Positions 8,184 to 16,978 of a DNA stretch of 64,000 nucleotides are shown piece by piece (within the stretch, counting starts at the first letter, position 1; every line of letters begins with the position of its first letter). Source of the DNA: Streptomyces roseirectus. Its GTDB lineage: Bacteria; Actinomycetota; Actinomycetes; Streptomycetales; Streptomycetaceae. The position numbers and the translations under genes are program-made. The stretch lies in the NCBI RefSeq assembly GCF_014489635.1, contig NZ_CP060828.1, forward strand, positions 5,326,501-5,390,500, in the 5' to 3' direction. Below the pieces are notes generated by a model that saw nothing but the letters and a program-made list of their open reading frames with translations, ran no database searches and was not told the DNA's origin.

Positions 8184-8283
8184 AGACCGCCGCCCAGGTG
8201 AGGCCGGCTCCGGCTTCCCCATGCGCCGGCGTCGTCGAGGGCGGTCACGCTCGGGGCGGCGGTGTCGTGGTCCTCGAAGCGCG

Positions 8284-8315
8284 ACGGCCCTCCATCACCG
8301 GTGATGGAGGGCCGT
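8284..8315. terminator. Bidirectional terminator, 32-bp perfect palindrome
   Basis: Two 16-bp arms meet at a central CCGG (ACGGCCCTCCATCACC and its complement) between the convergent ABC exporter and GntR genes. A TTGTT stretch follows on the plus strand. Confidence 0.8.
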
Positions 8316-8330
8316 ACGTTGTTCTCGCTC

Positions 8331-9077
8331 TCACGAAGCGTCCGGCGCCGCCTCCACGCTGTACTCGTAGCCGATGGCCAGCCGGTAGGGCAGGCACCAT
8401 TCGCCGTACTCGATGACTCCTTCGTCGTCCCAGAGGCGGTGGACGCCGGCGAGGATGGGGGAGCCGACGCGGAGTCCGAGGAAGCCTGCTTCGCGTGCGT
8501 CGGCGTCCCGGCCGTGGATGTCGTCGCGTCCTGCTGTCACCTGCCTGCCGGTCGCCTGCTGGATCTTCAGGAGCAGTCCGGGGGAGGAGGTCCGTGAGGT
8601 GGACAGCAACTCGGGTACGGCGGCGGCGAAGTGGGCCGGGTGCCAGGTGACGAAGAGGCCGGTGCGCTGCTGGCCCCGGCCGGTGTGCCACTGGCGGCGG
8701 ACGACCTGGTCGCCGTCGTCGAGGTCGAAGATCTCGGCGACGTACTGGGGCGGTTTGATCAGCTCGGCGGTCGTGACGATCATCGTCTCGCCCTCGGCGA
8801 GCACCGAGCCGGTGCGCAGGACGCGGGTGATGCGGTCGTAGCCGGAGGGGGCGACCTCGGGGGCGTTGGCGACGAAGGTTCCCCGTCGCGAGGTGGTGAT
8901 GTAGCCCTCGACCTGGAGCTGATCGAGGGAACGGCCGAGGGTGGCGACGGACACACCCTCACTCTTGGCGAGTTCCCGCACGGGCGGGAGTTTCTCGCCT
9001 TCCTTGAGGGCGCCGTCGAGGATGCGGCGGCGGATGCGTTCCGCGACTTGCATGTAGGGGTGATTGGCGTCCGGCAT
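8331..9077 (-). CDS. GntR-family regulator with UTRA domain
   Basis: A 248-residue regulator. The N-terminal GntR winged helix (YMQVAERIRRRILDGALKEGEKLPPVRELA, then VSVATLGRSLDQLQVEGYI) is followed by a UTRA ligand domain with ETMIVTTAELIKPP, VVRRQWHTGRGQQRTGLFVTWHP and GVIEYGEWCLPYRLAIGYEY. I prefer ATG 9077 over the frame start at 9107 because GGGAGG lies 4 bp ahead of it. It is convergent with the peptide exporter, and nothing proves that it controls that locus. Confidence 0.85.
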   Translation of the reverse strand: MPDANHPYMQVAERIRRRILDGALKEGEKLPPVRELAKSEGVSVATLGRSLDQLQVEGYITTSRRGTFVANAPEVAPSGYDRITRVLRTGSVLAEGETMIVTTAELIKPPQYVAEIFDLDDGDQVVRRQWHTGRGQQRTGLFVTWHPAHFAAAVPELLSTSRTSSPGLLLKIQQATGRQVTAGRDDIHGRDADAREAGFLGLRVGSPILAGVHRLWDDEGVIEYGEWCLPYRLAIGYEYSVEAAPDAS

Positions 9078-9257
9078 GGCGCCTCCCGTGGTGGTGTCCC
9101 AGGTCACGTTACTTTCTGTCCTAGAGCATGCATCGAACCCCCGCGACGGGCGAACGTCCGGGGGTGTGGCCGACGCTGGTTGGGAGCGCCAACATGCATG
9201 ACCTTGGCCGCTGGGTGTGTTGAGGCCCGGTCCCGTCCTCGCGGAAGGGGTGGCCTG

Positions 9258-9521
9258 ATGGGCGCGCAGAGGTCGGCCCCAGAGGGTGCGGGGGAGGGTG
9301 CGGCGGTGGCCGTGCGCCTCGGGGACGTGGTGCGGGACACCGGCAGGGGCAAGGTCGGTGAGGTGATGGGGTTCATCGGCCCGTACGTGCAGGTGCGTCC
9401 GGTCGGGGGCGGCATCGAGTGGGACGCGCGCCCGGAGCTGCTGCGGCCGGTGTCGGCGGCGGAGGCGTTGAGCGCGAACGTGTCGGTGGCCAACGCGCGG
9501 TCGAGGGGAGAGCGGCTGTGA
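9258..9521 (+). CDS. Small conserved Streptomyces protein, paralogue of 36684-36905
   Basis: An 87-residue protein with the segment VRDTGRGKVGEVMGFIGPY then VQVRPVGGGIEWDARPELL. This closely parallels the gene at 36684-36905 (LDTRSNRIGEVMDHLNGHL, LQLRPIGGGLEWDC), so the window holds two members of one family. Function unknown; both sit next to regulatory or signalling genes. The ATG follows GGAAGGGGTGG. The stop overlaps the next start in a GTGA junction, so the two genes are translationally coupled. Confidence 0.7.
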   Translation: MGAQRSAPEGAGEGAAVAVRLGDVVRDTGRGKVGEVMGFIGPYVQVRPVGGGIEWDARPELLRPVSAAEALSANVSVANARSRGERL

Positions 9522-10282
9522 ACGGCTTCGATTCCCTTCCGGTCGATGTGGAGACGATGCGCGCGACGGCGGCGCGGGTGCTCGCGGATGACACCGGGTT
9601 GCCGACCGCCGATGAGCTGGAAACCCTGGTCCTGATGTACCGGGGGCATCTGATGGTGCTGATCCCGGAGATCGGGCGGGTTGCGCTCGGGCGTCCCGAG
9701 GGCGATGCCGACGTGGTGGCCGCGTGGGCCGGTGTGGGAGAGGCGCGGAGGCGGCTCGACGCGGTGGGGGACGGTGGGTTTCCCCGCGAGGTGGCGCACG
9801 CGCGGCGGCTGGCCCGGTCGGTCGTCTGCCTCCTCGGGCACCTGGAAAACCTGTGCGGTCGCCGTGAAGCGTTCGCCGCCCATCACTACCCCACCACCCA
9901 ACTCGCCGCTTCCCGCGCCCGAACCGACTGCCGCAAGTTCCTCCTCGCCTGCGGCATCCCCGTGGACGACGACTTCGCCGAAGAACTCACCCTGGTGGTC
10001 GACGAGTTGATCACCAACGCTGTCACCCACGGCCGAGTCCCCGGCACCACGGGCCGTCAGGTCCGCCTGACGATCGCCCACACCGACGGCGTCTTCCGCG
10101 TCGAGGTCCGCGACACGCAGAGCGACAAGATGCCGCAGCTCAAGAAGGCCGGCGTCGAGGACGGCGGGGGACGGGGCCTCGCCCTCGTGGACGCGTTGGT
10201 CAGCACCTGGGGCGTCGTCAGCGAGGTGATCGGCAAGACCGTGTGGGCCGAGAAGGCGATTCCGGCGCAGAAGCCCACCTGA
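9518..10282 (+). CDS. DUF6415-like / HATPase fusion protein
   Basis: A 254-residue protein starting GTG inside the previous stop codon. Residues about 1-110 look like the DUF6415 family linked with natural product loci (ETMRATAARVLADD, ELETLVLMYRGHLMVLIPEI). Residues about 125-250 are an anti-sigma-type histidine-kinase-like ATPase with N-box ELTLVVDELITNAVTH and G-box GGGRGLALVDAL. The two parts are in one uninterrupted frame; in many Streptomyces I expect them as separate genes. It probably acts as a serine kinase or anti-sigma-like switch protein. The target is unknown. Confidence 0.72.
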   Translation: MNGFDSLPVDVETMRATAARVLADDTGLPTADELETLVLMYRGHLMVLIPEIGRVALGRPEGDADVVAAWAGVGEARRRLDAVGDGGFPREVAHARRLARSVVCLLGHLENLCGRREAFAAHHYPTTQLAASRARTDCRKFLLACGIPVDDDFAEELTLVVDELITNAVTHGRVPGTTGRQVRLTIAHTDGVFRVEVRDTQSDKMPQLKKAGVEDGGGRGLALVDALVSTWGVVSEVIGKTVWAEKAIPAQKPT

Positions 10283-10556
10283 CAGCAACGGAGTTGCACC
10301 TGTGAGACACCTCGTCCGCCGCCTGTTGGCCCGGCTGCCCTACCCGCGAAGCCCTCGCTCTCGCCCTGCCTCCTACATCCACGACCCGTACGTCACCCCT
10401 TTCCCGTCCCTGGCCACTCCGCGCTGTGGCCCCACCCCTCCCCTGAACCAGCCCCTCCGGACACCCCCACCCGAACGGCGCCCTGAACGACAAGCGGGCC
10501 CCGGCCGCCTCAGCAGCCAGAGCCCGCCCGATCACCTACCCGGGTTCAACCGGACC

Positions 10557-11132
10557 TCAGACGTTGACCCCGAAGTCCTGGGCGATGCCCGCGAGGCCGG
10601 ACGCGTAACCCTGGCCGACCGCGCGGAACTTCCACTCCGCGCCGTTGCGGTAGAGCTCGCCGAAGACCATGGCGGTCTCGGTGGCCGCGTCCTCGGAGAG
10701 GTCGTAGCGGGCGATCTCGGCGCCGCCGGCCTGGTTGAGGATGCGGATGTACGCGTTGCGGACCTGGCCGAAGTTCTGCGAGCGGTTCTCGGCGTCGTAG
10801 ATCGAGACCGGGAAGACGATCTTGTCGACGTCGGCCGGGAGGGCCGCGAGGTTGACGTTGATCTGCTCGTCGTCGCCCTCGCCCTCGCCGGTGCGGTTGT
10901 CGCCGGTGTGGACGATCGTGTTGTCCGGGGTCTGCTTGTTGTTGAAGAAGACGAAGTGGGCGTCGGAGTAGACCTTGCCCGCCGGGTTGACCGCGATCGC
11001 GGAGGCGTCGAGGTCGAAGTCCGTGCCGGTGGTCGTACGGACGTCCCAGCCGAGGCCCACGGTGACGGCGGTCAGGCCCGGAGCCTCCTTGGTGAGCGAG
11101 ACGTTGCCACCCTTGGACAGGCTTACAGCCAT
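10557..11132 (-). CDS. terD: TerD-family tellurium resistance / calcium-binding protein
   Basis: A 191-residue TerD protein starting [20 protein letters not shown]. It contains the calcium-binding [18 protein letters not shown] motif and the [13 protein letters not shown] loop of the family. TerD-type proteins bind Ca2+ and link to tellurite or stress resistance; in Streptomyces they also affect growth and development. It appears monocistronic. Downstream, GCGGGC and GCCCGC near 10497-10534 could pair as a weak terminator. Confidence 0.93.
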   Translation of the reverse strand: MAVSLSKGGNVSLTKEAPGLTAVTVGLGWDVRTTTGTDFDLDASAIAVNPAGKVYSDAHFVFFNNKQTPDNTIVHTGDNRTGEGEGDDEQINVNLAALPADVDKIVFPVSIYDAENRSQNFGQVRNAYIRILNQAGGAEIARYDLSEDAATETAMVFGELYRNGAEWKFRAVGQGYASGLAGIAQDFGVNV

Positions 11133-11297
11133 GGTTGGGAGTCCTTCCCTGTTGTGTACGTCGTGTCGTGCCGTATGGCGTGAACCTACAGCTACCCCTT
11201 GAACGCCCCAAGGTGCCGCGAAGGTTCCCGCCCCCTTTACTTTCTTTACCTCTAAAATCGGGTGACTCCGCACGCCTCCCGCCCCACCATGGAACAC

Positions 11298-11723
11298 ATG
11301 TCCGGTCCCTATGTCGTCAGAGGCTCCGTCTCCCTCCCGGAGGCCGAGCTGACGTGGCGTTTCTCGCGGTCGTCCGGGCCGGGCGGGCAGCATGTCAACA
11401 CCAGCGACACCCAGGTGGAGCTGCGGTTCGACCTCGCGCGCACGGAGTCCCTGCCGGCCGTGTGGAAACAGCGCGCGCTCGAACGCCTCGCCCCCCGCCT
11501 CGTCGACGGCGTGCTCGTCGTCCGCGCCTCCGAGCACCGTTCGCAGTGGCGCAACCGCGAAGCCGCCGCCGTCCGCCTCGCCTCCCTCCTCGCGGAGGCG
11601 ACCGCCCCACCGCCCAAGCCCCGCCGCGCCACCCGCGTCCCCCGCGGCATCAACGAACGCCGCCTGCGCGAGAAGAAGGCCCGCGCGGAGACGAAGCGCG
11701 GCAGAACGGGCCGCGACTGGTGA
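11298..11723 (+). CDS. arfB: ArfB-type peptidyl-tRNA hydrolase, ribosome rescue factor
   Basis: A 141-residue release-factor-like protein. The GGQ motif, which hydrolyses peptidyl-tRNA, is at residues 29-31 ([21 protein letters not shown]). The tail is basic ([25 protein letters not shown]), as in ArfB/YaeJ, whose tail enters the empty mRNA channel of stalled ribosomes. No stop-codon-recognition domain is present. Two close ATGs (11289, 11298) are possible; I use the second, which gives a family-like N-terminus. Confidence 0.9.
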   Translation: MSGPYVVRGSVSLPEAELTWRFSRSSGPGGQHVNTSDTQVELRFDLARTESLPAVWKQRALERLAPRLVDGVLVVRASEHRSQWRNREAAAVRLASLLAEATAPPPKPRRATRVPRGINERRLREKKARAETKRGRTGRDW

Positions 11724-11750
11724 CGCCGCCGACGGCGTGACTCTGGGGTA

Positions 11751-12218
11751 TTACTTCAACTCCAGCACCCCCACCACCTCGTCCTCCCCCACCATCTCCC
11801 CGTTCTTCCGGAACCCCAGCCCCAGATAGAACCCCTCGGGCCCGTGCTCCCCGAGATGCCAGGTGACGTGGAACTCGGACGTCCCCCGCCGCCGCAACTC
11901 CTCCGCCACGGCCTGGACGGCGAACCGCCCGTACCCCTTGCCCTGTTCGTCCGCGGCGATGTTCAGCCGCCACAGCCCCGAGCGCCGCAGCGACCCCCCG
12001 TCGTCGTGCCAGTCGACGTCGAGGAACGCCATCAGGAACCCGACGACCCGCTCCCCGTCGACGATGACCCGGGGCCAGGCGACGCCGGGATGCACGTACG
12101 CCTCCGCGAGCGACGTCGCCACGGGTGTGACGGCGTACTCCTGCTCCGGCCGGACGGCGACTGCGATCGCGTCCGCGAAGTTGGCCGGTGTGATCTCTTC
12201 AAGTCGAGGCATGGACAT
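11751..12218 (-). CDS. GNAT N-acetyltransferase
   Basis: A 155-residue GNAT acyltransferase. The acetyl-CoA-binding segment reads LWRLNIAADEQGKGYGRFAVQAV, with the Q/R-x-x-G-x-G/A motif as QGKGYG, followed by LGEHGPEGFYLGLGFRKNGE. The fold resembles spermine/spermidine-type acetyltransferases, but the substrate cannot be read from sequence. It is convergent with the rescue factor gene, 27 bp apart. A start at 12212 is equally possible. Confidence 0.85.
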   Translation of the reverse strand: MSMPRLEEITPANFADAIAVAVRPEQEYAVTPVATSLAEAYVHPGVAWPRVIVDGERVVGFLMAFLDVDWHDDGGSLRRSGLWRLNIAADEQGKGYGRFAVQAVAEELRRRGTSEFHVTWHLGEHGPEGFYLGLGFRKNGEMVGEDEVVGVLELK

Positions 12219-12288
12219 GCCCGCACCCTAAACACGCGGGCCCCCTGAAATCCCCCGTATTTCCCCGCACCCCCTGCCCCGCACCCCC

Positions 12289-12807
12289 TCACCCCAACTG
12301 CCGGTACCGCCCCCGGAAGTACATCAACGGCCCACCCTCCGCACTCGGCAGCGAAGCCGCCAGCACCCGCCCGATCACCAGCGTGTGGTCCCCGGCGACG
12401 ACCCGCTGCTCGGTCCGGCACTCGAGGTTCGCCAGCGCCCCGCCCACCAGCGGCGCCTCGGTGAACCCCCCGCGCCGGTAGGGGATGTCCTCGAACAGCA
12501 GCCGGTCGCTCAGCCGCCCCTTCATCGCGAACCGCCCGGCGATGTGCCGCTGGCTCTCGGAGAGGACGGAGACGCCCCACAGGGGCTGCTCGTCGAGGAG
12601 GTCGTCCATGCGGGAGCCCGCGCGGAGGCTGATGAGGACGAGGGGCGGGTCGAGGGAGACGGACATGAACGCGGTGGCGGTCATGCCGACGTCCTCGGCG
12701 GGCGGCGCGGTGGGGTCCCCGGGGTCGAGGGAGGGCTCCTGCGCGGTGACCAGCACCACTCCGCCGGCCAGCCGGGCCATCGCGGCCCGGAATTCGTCGT
12801 TGCTCAC
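12289..12807 (-). CDS. Flavin reductase family protein
   Basis: A 172-residue flavin reductase-like FMN-binding protein. ARLAGGVVLVTAQ, then GMTATAFMSVSLDPPLVLISLR and a central WGVSVLSESQRHIAGRFA match the family, and it ends ADHTL-like GDHTLVIGRVLAA and PLMYFRGRYRQLG. Such proteins supply reduced flavin to monooxygenases. I use GTG 12807 because the longer frame runs through non-family sequence. It has no obvious monooxygenase partner next to it. Confidence 0.88.
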   Translation of the reverse strand: MSNDEFRAAMARLAGGVVLVTAQEPSLDPGDPTAPPAEDVGMTATAFMSVSLDPPLVLISLRAGSRMDDLLDEQPLWGVSVLSESQRHIAGRFAMKGRLSDRLLFEDIPYRRGGFTEAPLVGGALANLECRTEQRVVAGDHTLVIGRVLAASLPSAEGGPLMYFRGRYRQLG

Positions 12808-13094
12808 CCCCTCAGCATGCCCGGCGGGCGAGAGGGCGGGGGGCGGGAGAATGTTCGGCACGCTCGGCACGCTAGTGTCCGCCCGCCCCGCCCCACATCG
12901 GACCTGCGCCCGATACGGGTCGTACGACCGGGTCCTACGACCGTCCGGGAACCCCGGCGCCGCGCGATCCGTCCACGTACAGTAAGCGCTGTCCAAACGC
13001 TCGGTAACCCCGCCGGACCACTCTGAAAATTGCAGAAACCCTGCCCAATTGTTCATGTTTTGATGTGACTTGAGTCACAAGAGAAGATAATTGT

Positions 13095-13107
13095 TGACCC
13101 TGTGTAC
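13095..13107. promoter_or_regulatory. BldD box upstream of the diguanylate cyclase gene
   Basis: TGACCCTGTGTAC matches the BldD consensus TNACNC(A/T)GNGTNA at every fixed base except the last. It lies 94 bp before the GGDEF gene start. In S. coelicolor the orthologous cdgB is a known BldD target. Confidence 0.7.
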
Positions 13108-13200
13108 CGAGTGGGCAGCGCACTGTGATTCAGTGGCAGTGAAATGGTACGCCGATGAACAACCCTTGATTCGCTGCGAAGTCTCGGGGGGAGGGCGAGC

Positions 13201-14862
13201 ATGGAGACCGAGTCGGAACCCTATGTCCGCCTCGCGTCCCTGCGGCAACTGCACCAGGCGATGGCCGACATGAACACGGCCCGCAGCCTGGCTGACACCT
13301 TGCAGACGGTCGCGGACGGAGTCGTGAACGCCCTCGGCTACGAGCTGGCGTGCGTCAACCTCGTACGGAACGACGGCGACCTGGTCGTCGCCGCGTTCGC
13401 GGGCAACCCCGCCGCGGAGGCGCTGATCACCGGCCGCGTCGGCTCCCGGGAGTCTTGGGAACGGCGCCTGGCGATGGGCCAGAAGTGGGGCGACCTGGTC
13501 TTCATCCCGCACAACGAGGGCTGGGTACTGGATGACGACGACGTACCCCAGTGGTACACCGACGGCCCCCCGCCCCGCTTCGAGGACGAGTGGCACCCCT
13601 CGGACCGCCTCTTCGCCCCCATGTACACCCCGGCATCCCCCGGAGGTACCTGTGGAGAACTCATCGGCGTCCTGTCGGTGGACCGCCCGCGCAACGGACG
13701 GCTGCCCGGCGCCTGGGGCCGCGAAGCCCTTCAGATGTACGCCTTCCAGGCGGCCATAGCGGTCAGCAACGCCCGCCTGCGCTCCAACATCCAGCGCGCG
13801 CTGGTCCGCCTGGAACGCGAGCAGCAGGCCCTGCGCGCGAGCGAGGAGTCCTTCCGCGCGGCTTTCGAGTTCGCCCCCTCGGGCATGGCCATCGCCGAGA
13901 TGGGCGGCGAGCAGCACGGCCGAATACTGCGGACCAACGACGCCCTGTGCCGCCTGCTGGGCCGTCCCGCCTCCGCGATGCGCCGCTACGCCTTCTCGGA
14001 CCTGGTCCACCCGGAGGACATCGGTACCCTCCTGCGTACCTCCGCGGAGGGAGGCCGCGCGGAGGTACGCCTCTGCCGCCGGGACGGCACCTACCTCTGG
14101 GTCTCACTCCGTAACTCCGTGGTGGCGGACGCCGCCGACGGGCCCCGCTTCCTCCTCACCCACATCGAGGACATAGAGGACCGCAAGCGCCGCGAGCTCC
14201 AGCTCGCCCACCGCGCCTCCCACGACTCCCTGACGGGCCTGCCCAACTCCGCCGAACTGCGCGCCCGCCTCTCCGCGCGCCTGTGCCGCCGTCCGCAGTC
14301 CACCCACCCGGCCGCCGTCGACGCGATGGACCACACGTACGGCCCCGGCGCCCACGACGCCAACGGCCACGGCTTCGACTTCCACCCGGTGCGCACCGCC
14401 CCGTACGACGGGTACGACCACGTCCACGTCGTCGCCCCCGAGGAGAGCGCCCGCGACGACGGGACGAAGGGCCTCGCCGTCCTCTTCTGCGACCTCGACG
14501 GCTTCAAGTCGATCAACGACCGGTTCGGGCACAACGCGGGCGACGCGGTCCTCATCGAGGTCGCCCGGCGCCTCGGCAACGCCGTCCGCGACGGCGACAC
14601 GGTCGCGCGGCTCGGCGGCGACGAGTTCGTGATCCTCGCCGACGGCCTCGGCCGCGCCGACGCCACCGACCTCGCCGTCCGGCTGCGCAACGAGATCATC
14701 CAGCCGATCCGCGCCGAGGACCGGGCCGTCCGGGTCGGCGCCAGTTTCGGCATCGGATGGGCACAGTGCGGCATGACGGCGGACGAGGTGTTGAAGTCCG
14801 CTGACGAGCGGATGTACGTCGAGAAACGATCTCGTCCCAAACAGCACCGGCGCGCGGGCTGA
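13201..14862 (+). CDS. cdgB: GAF-PAS-GGDEF diguanylate cyclase, CdgB-like
   Basis: A 553-residue cytoplasmic protein. A GAF-like domain spans roughly residues 20-200 and a PAS/PAC domain roughly 215-335 (FRAAFEFAPSGMAIAEMG ... HIEDIEDRKRRE). The GGDEF domain starts at HRASHDSLTGLPN. The active site reads RLGGDEF (GGDEF at about 472-476), and the RxxD inhibitory site (RDGD) lies five residues before it, so a working, product-inhibited c-di-GMP synthase is expected. Domain order and the BldD box match S. coelicolor CdgB, which affects development. An insertion of about 60 residues between PNSAELRARL and LAVLFCDLDGF is low-complexity and His-rich. Confidence 0.9.
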   Translation: METESEPYVRLASLRQLHQAMADMNTARSLADTLQTVADGVVNALGYELACVNLVRNDGDLVVAAFAGNPAAEALITGRVGSRESWERRLAMGQKWGDLVFIPHNEGWVLDDDDVPQWYTDGPPPRFEDEWHPSDRLFAPMYTPASPGGTCGELIGVLSVDRPRNGRLPGAWGREALQMYAFQAAIAVSNARLRSNIQRALVRLEREQQALRASEESFRAAFEFAPSGMAIAEMGGEQHGRILRTNDALCRLLGRPASAMRRYAFSDLVHPEDIGTLLRTSAEGGRAEVRLCRRDGTYLWVSLRNSVVADAADGPRFLLTHIEDIEDRKRRELQLAHRASHDSLTGLPNSAELRARLSARLCRRPQSTHPAAVDAMDHTYGPGAHDANGHGFDFHPVRTAPYDGYDHVHVVAPEESARDDGTKGLAVLFCDLDGFKSINDRFGHNAGDAVLIEVARRLGNAVRDGDTVARLGGDEFVILADGLGRADATDLAVRLRNEIIQPIRAEDRAVRVGASFGIGWAQCGMTADEVLKSADERMYVEKRSRPKQHRRAG

Positions 14863-14980
14863 GCCGCAGGTCAGCGGGTTCGAGGGGCCGGAGTCACCCG
14901 TTCGGCCCCGGCGGAGCGGGTAGGCTCGCTCTTCTCACCACCTTTGTAGACGGCCCCGCACCTGTTGAGGAGTTCGAGGG

Positions 14981-15943
14981 ATGACGCCCGGCAACAACGG
15001 CGCGAGCACGCCGGAGGACGACGATCCGTTCGGCTACCTCTACGAGGACGGACAGGCCCGGGGAGCGCAGCCGCCGTCCGGGGGCTACGGCTACCCGAAC
15101 TCGGTGAACCGCGTCCGCGCGGTCGGCGACCGCCGCCCGGCGGGCCAGCAGCAGACGGCCGCGTACGGCCAGCCGCCCCAGCAGTACGGCCAGCCGCAGT
15201 ACGGCGCCCCCCAGCAGCAGACGGCCCCCTACGGCCAGGTCCCCCAGCAGCAGGGCGCCTACGGCCCGCCCCCGGGCGCCCCGCAGCAGCCCTCGCGCTC
15301 CGGCAACCGGGGCGGCGGCGGCCGTGGCCCCAACACCAAGGGCCTCCTCATCGGCGCCGTCGCCGTCGTCGTGGCGGTCGTCGTCGGCATCGTCGTCGCG
15401 GTGTCCCTCGGCGACAAGAAGGACGACGAGGCGGGCGGCGGCACGACGCCCACCCCGCAGGCGTCCACCTCACAGAGCGCTTCGCCCAGCGACTCCGGCA
15501 ACAGCCCGTCGGCCCAGAGTGAGCTGCCCCCGCCGACCGACGCGAAGGCGATGAAGCTGGAGGGCGGCGCGACCACCGCGTCGGACATAAAGGGCTCGAA
15601 GTCGGGGACGTACGTCACGGGCCTCAACGCCCAGGGCGCCTCGGTCACGTGGACGGTCAACGGCATCCCGGCGGACGGGACTTACACCGTCTTCGCCATC
15701 TTCAACGTGATCGGCGAGAAGCAGGAGATGACCCTCTCGATCAACGGCAAGCCCTTCGGCAGCAAGATGAACTTCAGCGACTTCACCGGCGCCAAGGACC
15801 CCGCCCAGGCATGGGCCGAGACCTACGCCTGGCCGACGCTGACCAAGGGCACCAACACCATCTCCATCTCCTGCCAGCAGGGCGACAAGTGCAACGTCCT
15901 GCTCGACCAACTGGAGCTGAAGAAGGGCGCCGTGAAGGACTAG
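14981..15943 (+). CDS. Membrane-anchored protein with carbohydrate-binding-like domain
   Basis: A 320-residue protein. It has a long Gln/Pro/Gly/Tyr-rich cytoplasmic N-terminus with YGQPPQQYGQPQYGAPQQQ-type repeats, one membrane span (LLIGAVAVVVAVVVGIVVAV, about residues 122-141), and a Ser/Thr/Pro linker. The extracellular beta-sandwich (GSKSGTYVTGL, ASVTWTVNG, GTNTISISCQQ, VLLDQLELKK) resembles CBM6/CBM35 modules. It probably binds a glycan or cell-wall component at the surface. It follows cdgB by 118 bp on the same strand and overlaps the convergent kinase gene by 4 bp. Confidence 0.75.
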   Translation: MTPGNNGASTPEDDDPFGYLYEDGQARGAQPPSGGYGYPNSVNRVRAVGDRRPAGQQQTAAYGQPPQQYGQPQYGAPQQQTAPYGQVPQQQGAYGPPPGAPQQPSRSGNRGGGGRGPNTKGLLIGAVAVVVAVVVGIVVAVSLGDKKDDEAGGGTTPTPQASTSQSASPSDSGNSPSAQSELPPPTDAKAMKLEGGATTASDIKGSKSGTYVTGLNAQGASVTWTVNGIPADGTYTVFAIFNVIGEKQEMTLSINGKPFGSKMNFSDFTGAKDPAQAWAETYAWPTLTKGTNTISISCQQGDKCNVLLDQLELKKGAVKD

Positions 15944-16869
15944 GCCGCGTTGACCTCTCCCCGGACGACGACCCGGCCCACCCACTCCTCGTAGGCCCCC
16001 CGGTCGAACTCCCCGGCCCCCGGCGCGAGGACGGTCGCCATCGACAGGGCGAGGGCGCGGGACAGCCGCTCGGGCCAAGGGAGTTGGTGGGTGAGGCCCG
16101 AGAGGAGGCCGGCGGTGGTGGAGTCGCCGGCGCCGGTGGGGTTGCCGTGGAGGCGGGTGGGCGGGGTGGCGCGCCAGCGGCCTTCCGGGGTGAGGGCGAG
16201 CAGGCCCTCGGGCCCGAGGGAGGCGATGATCGAGCGGGCGCCGCGCCTGCGGGCGTCCCGGACGGCCGTCAACGGGTCGTGGGAGCCGGTGAGTTCGGCG
16301 AGTTCGTCGACGTTCGGCGTGATCAGGTCGGGGCGGGCCGCGACCCCCCGGCGCAGGGGTTCACCGCTCGTGTCGAGCAGGACGGGGACACCCGCCGCGC
16401 GCGCCGCCCGCACCAGCCCCGCGTACGCGCCGACCGGCACGCCCTGCGGGAGGCTGCCGCACAGGGCCACCGCCGAGGCGGAGGCGAGGAGCCCGTCGTA
16501 CACCTCCAGGAACGCGTTCCACTCCGCCGGTGTGACGACCGGGCCCGGTTCGTTGAGCTGAGTCGTGTCACCGGTGCGGGTGTCGACGACGGCGACGGTC
16601 CTGCGCGTGGTCCCCGAGATCGGGACCAGCGCGTCGACGACCCCCGGAACCCTGGTGAGTTGGTCCTGGACGACCTTCCCCGTCACGCCGCCCGCGAAGC
16701 CCGTCGCCGTCACCTCGTGGCCGAGGGCGGCGAGGACGCGGGCGACGTTCAGGCCCTTGCCACCCGGTCGTTCGAGGACGTCCGTGACGCGGTGGGTGGT
16801 GTGCGGGCGCAGTCCGCTCACCCGGTAGGTGATGTCGAGAGCGGTGTTGAGCGTGACCGTGAGGATCAC
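15940..16869 (-). CDS. 1-phosphofructokinase / hexose kinase, PfkB family
   Basis: A 309-residue PfkB sugar kinase starting GTG. It shows VTLNTALDITYRV, the sugar-binding PGGKGLNVARVLAALG motif, and the C-terminal NPTGAGDSTTAGLLSGL motif with the catalytic Asp. Phosphofructokinase or tagatose-6-phosphate kinase activity fits the family; the exact sugar is not certain. It is upstream-adjacent to nagA in the reverse direction with 110 bp between, so it may serve the same amino-sugar catabolic block. Confidence 0.85.
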   Translation of the reverse strand: MILTVTLNTALDITYRVSGLRPHTTHRVTDVLERPGGKGLNVARVLAALGHEVTATGFAGGVTGKVVQDQLTRVPGVVDALVPISGTTRRTVAVVDTRTGDTTQLNEPGPVVTPAEWNAFLEVYDGLLASASAVALCGSLPQGVPVGAYAGLVRAARAAGVPVLLDTSGEPLRRGVAARPDLITPNVDELAELTGSHDPLTAVRDARRRGARSIIASLGPEGLLALTPEGRWRATPPTRLHGNPTGAGDSTTAGLLSGLTHQLPWPERLSRALALSMATVLAPGAGEFDRGAYEEWVGRVVVRGEVNAA

Positions 16870-16978
16870 CTGCCTCGACCTCCCCCTTCGTCGGCGCTCC
16901 TGACGTGCTTCCAAAGGTCAGATCATGCCAAAGAGACGGGGCCCCGCCCAGCCCGCGGGTGAGTGACAGCCGCTCGGC

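Noticed and set aside
6315..8222. 635-residue frame antisense to the ABC exporter
   Set aside because: Composition is shadow-like and the sense strand has all ABC motifs.
10302..10556. GTG-started frame (MRHLVRRLLARLPYPRSP...) after the ATPase fusion gene
   Set aside because: It has a plausible GGAG and resembles small Streptomyces proteins at its first residues, but the frame has no stop and runs on antisense to terD, so no bounded gene can be supported.
15259..15300. CAG/CCAGCAG-rich tract as a regulatory microsatellite
   Set aside because: It is coding for the Gln-rich cytoplasmic tail of the membrane protein and needs no other explanation.
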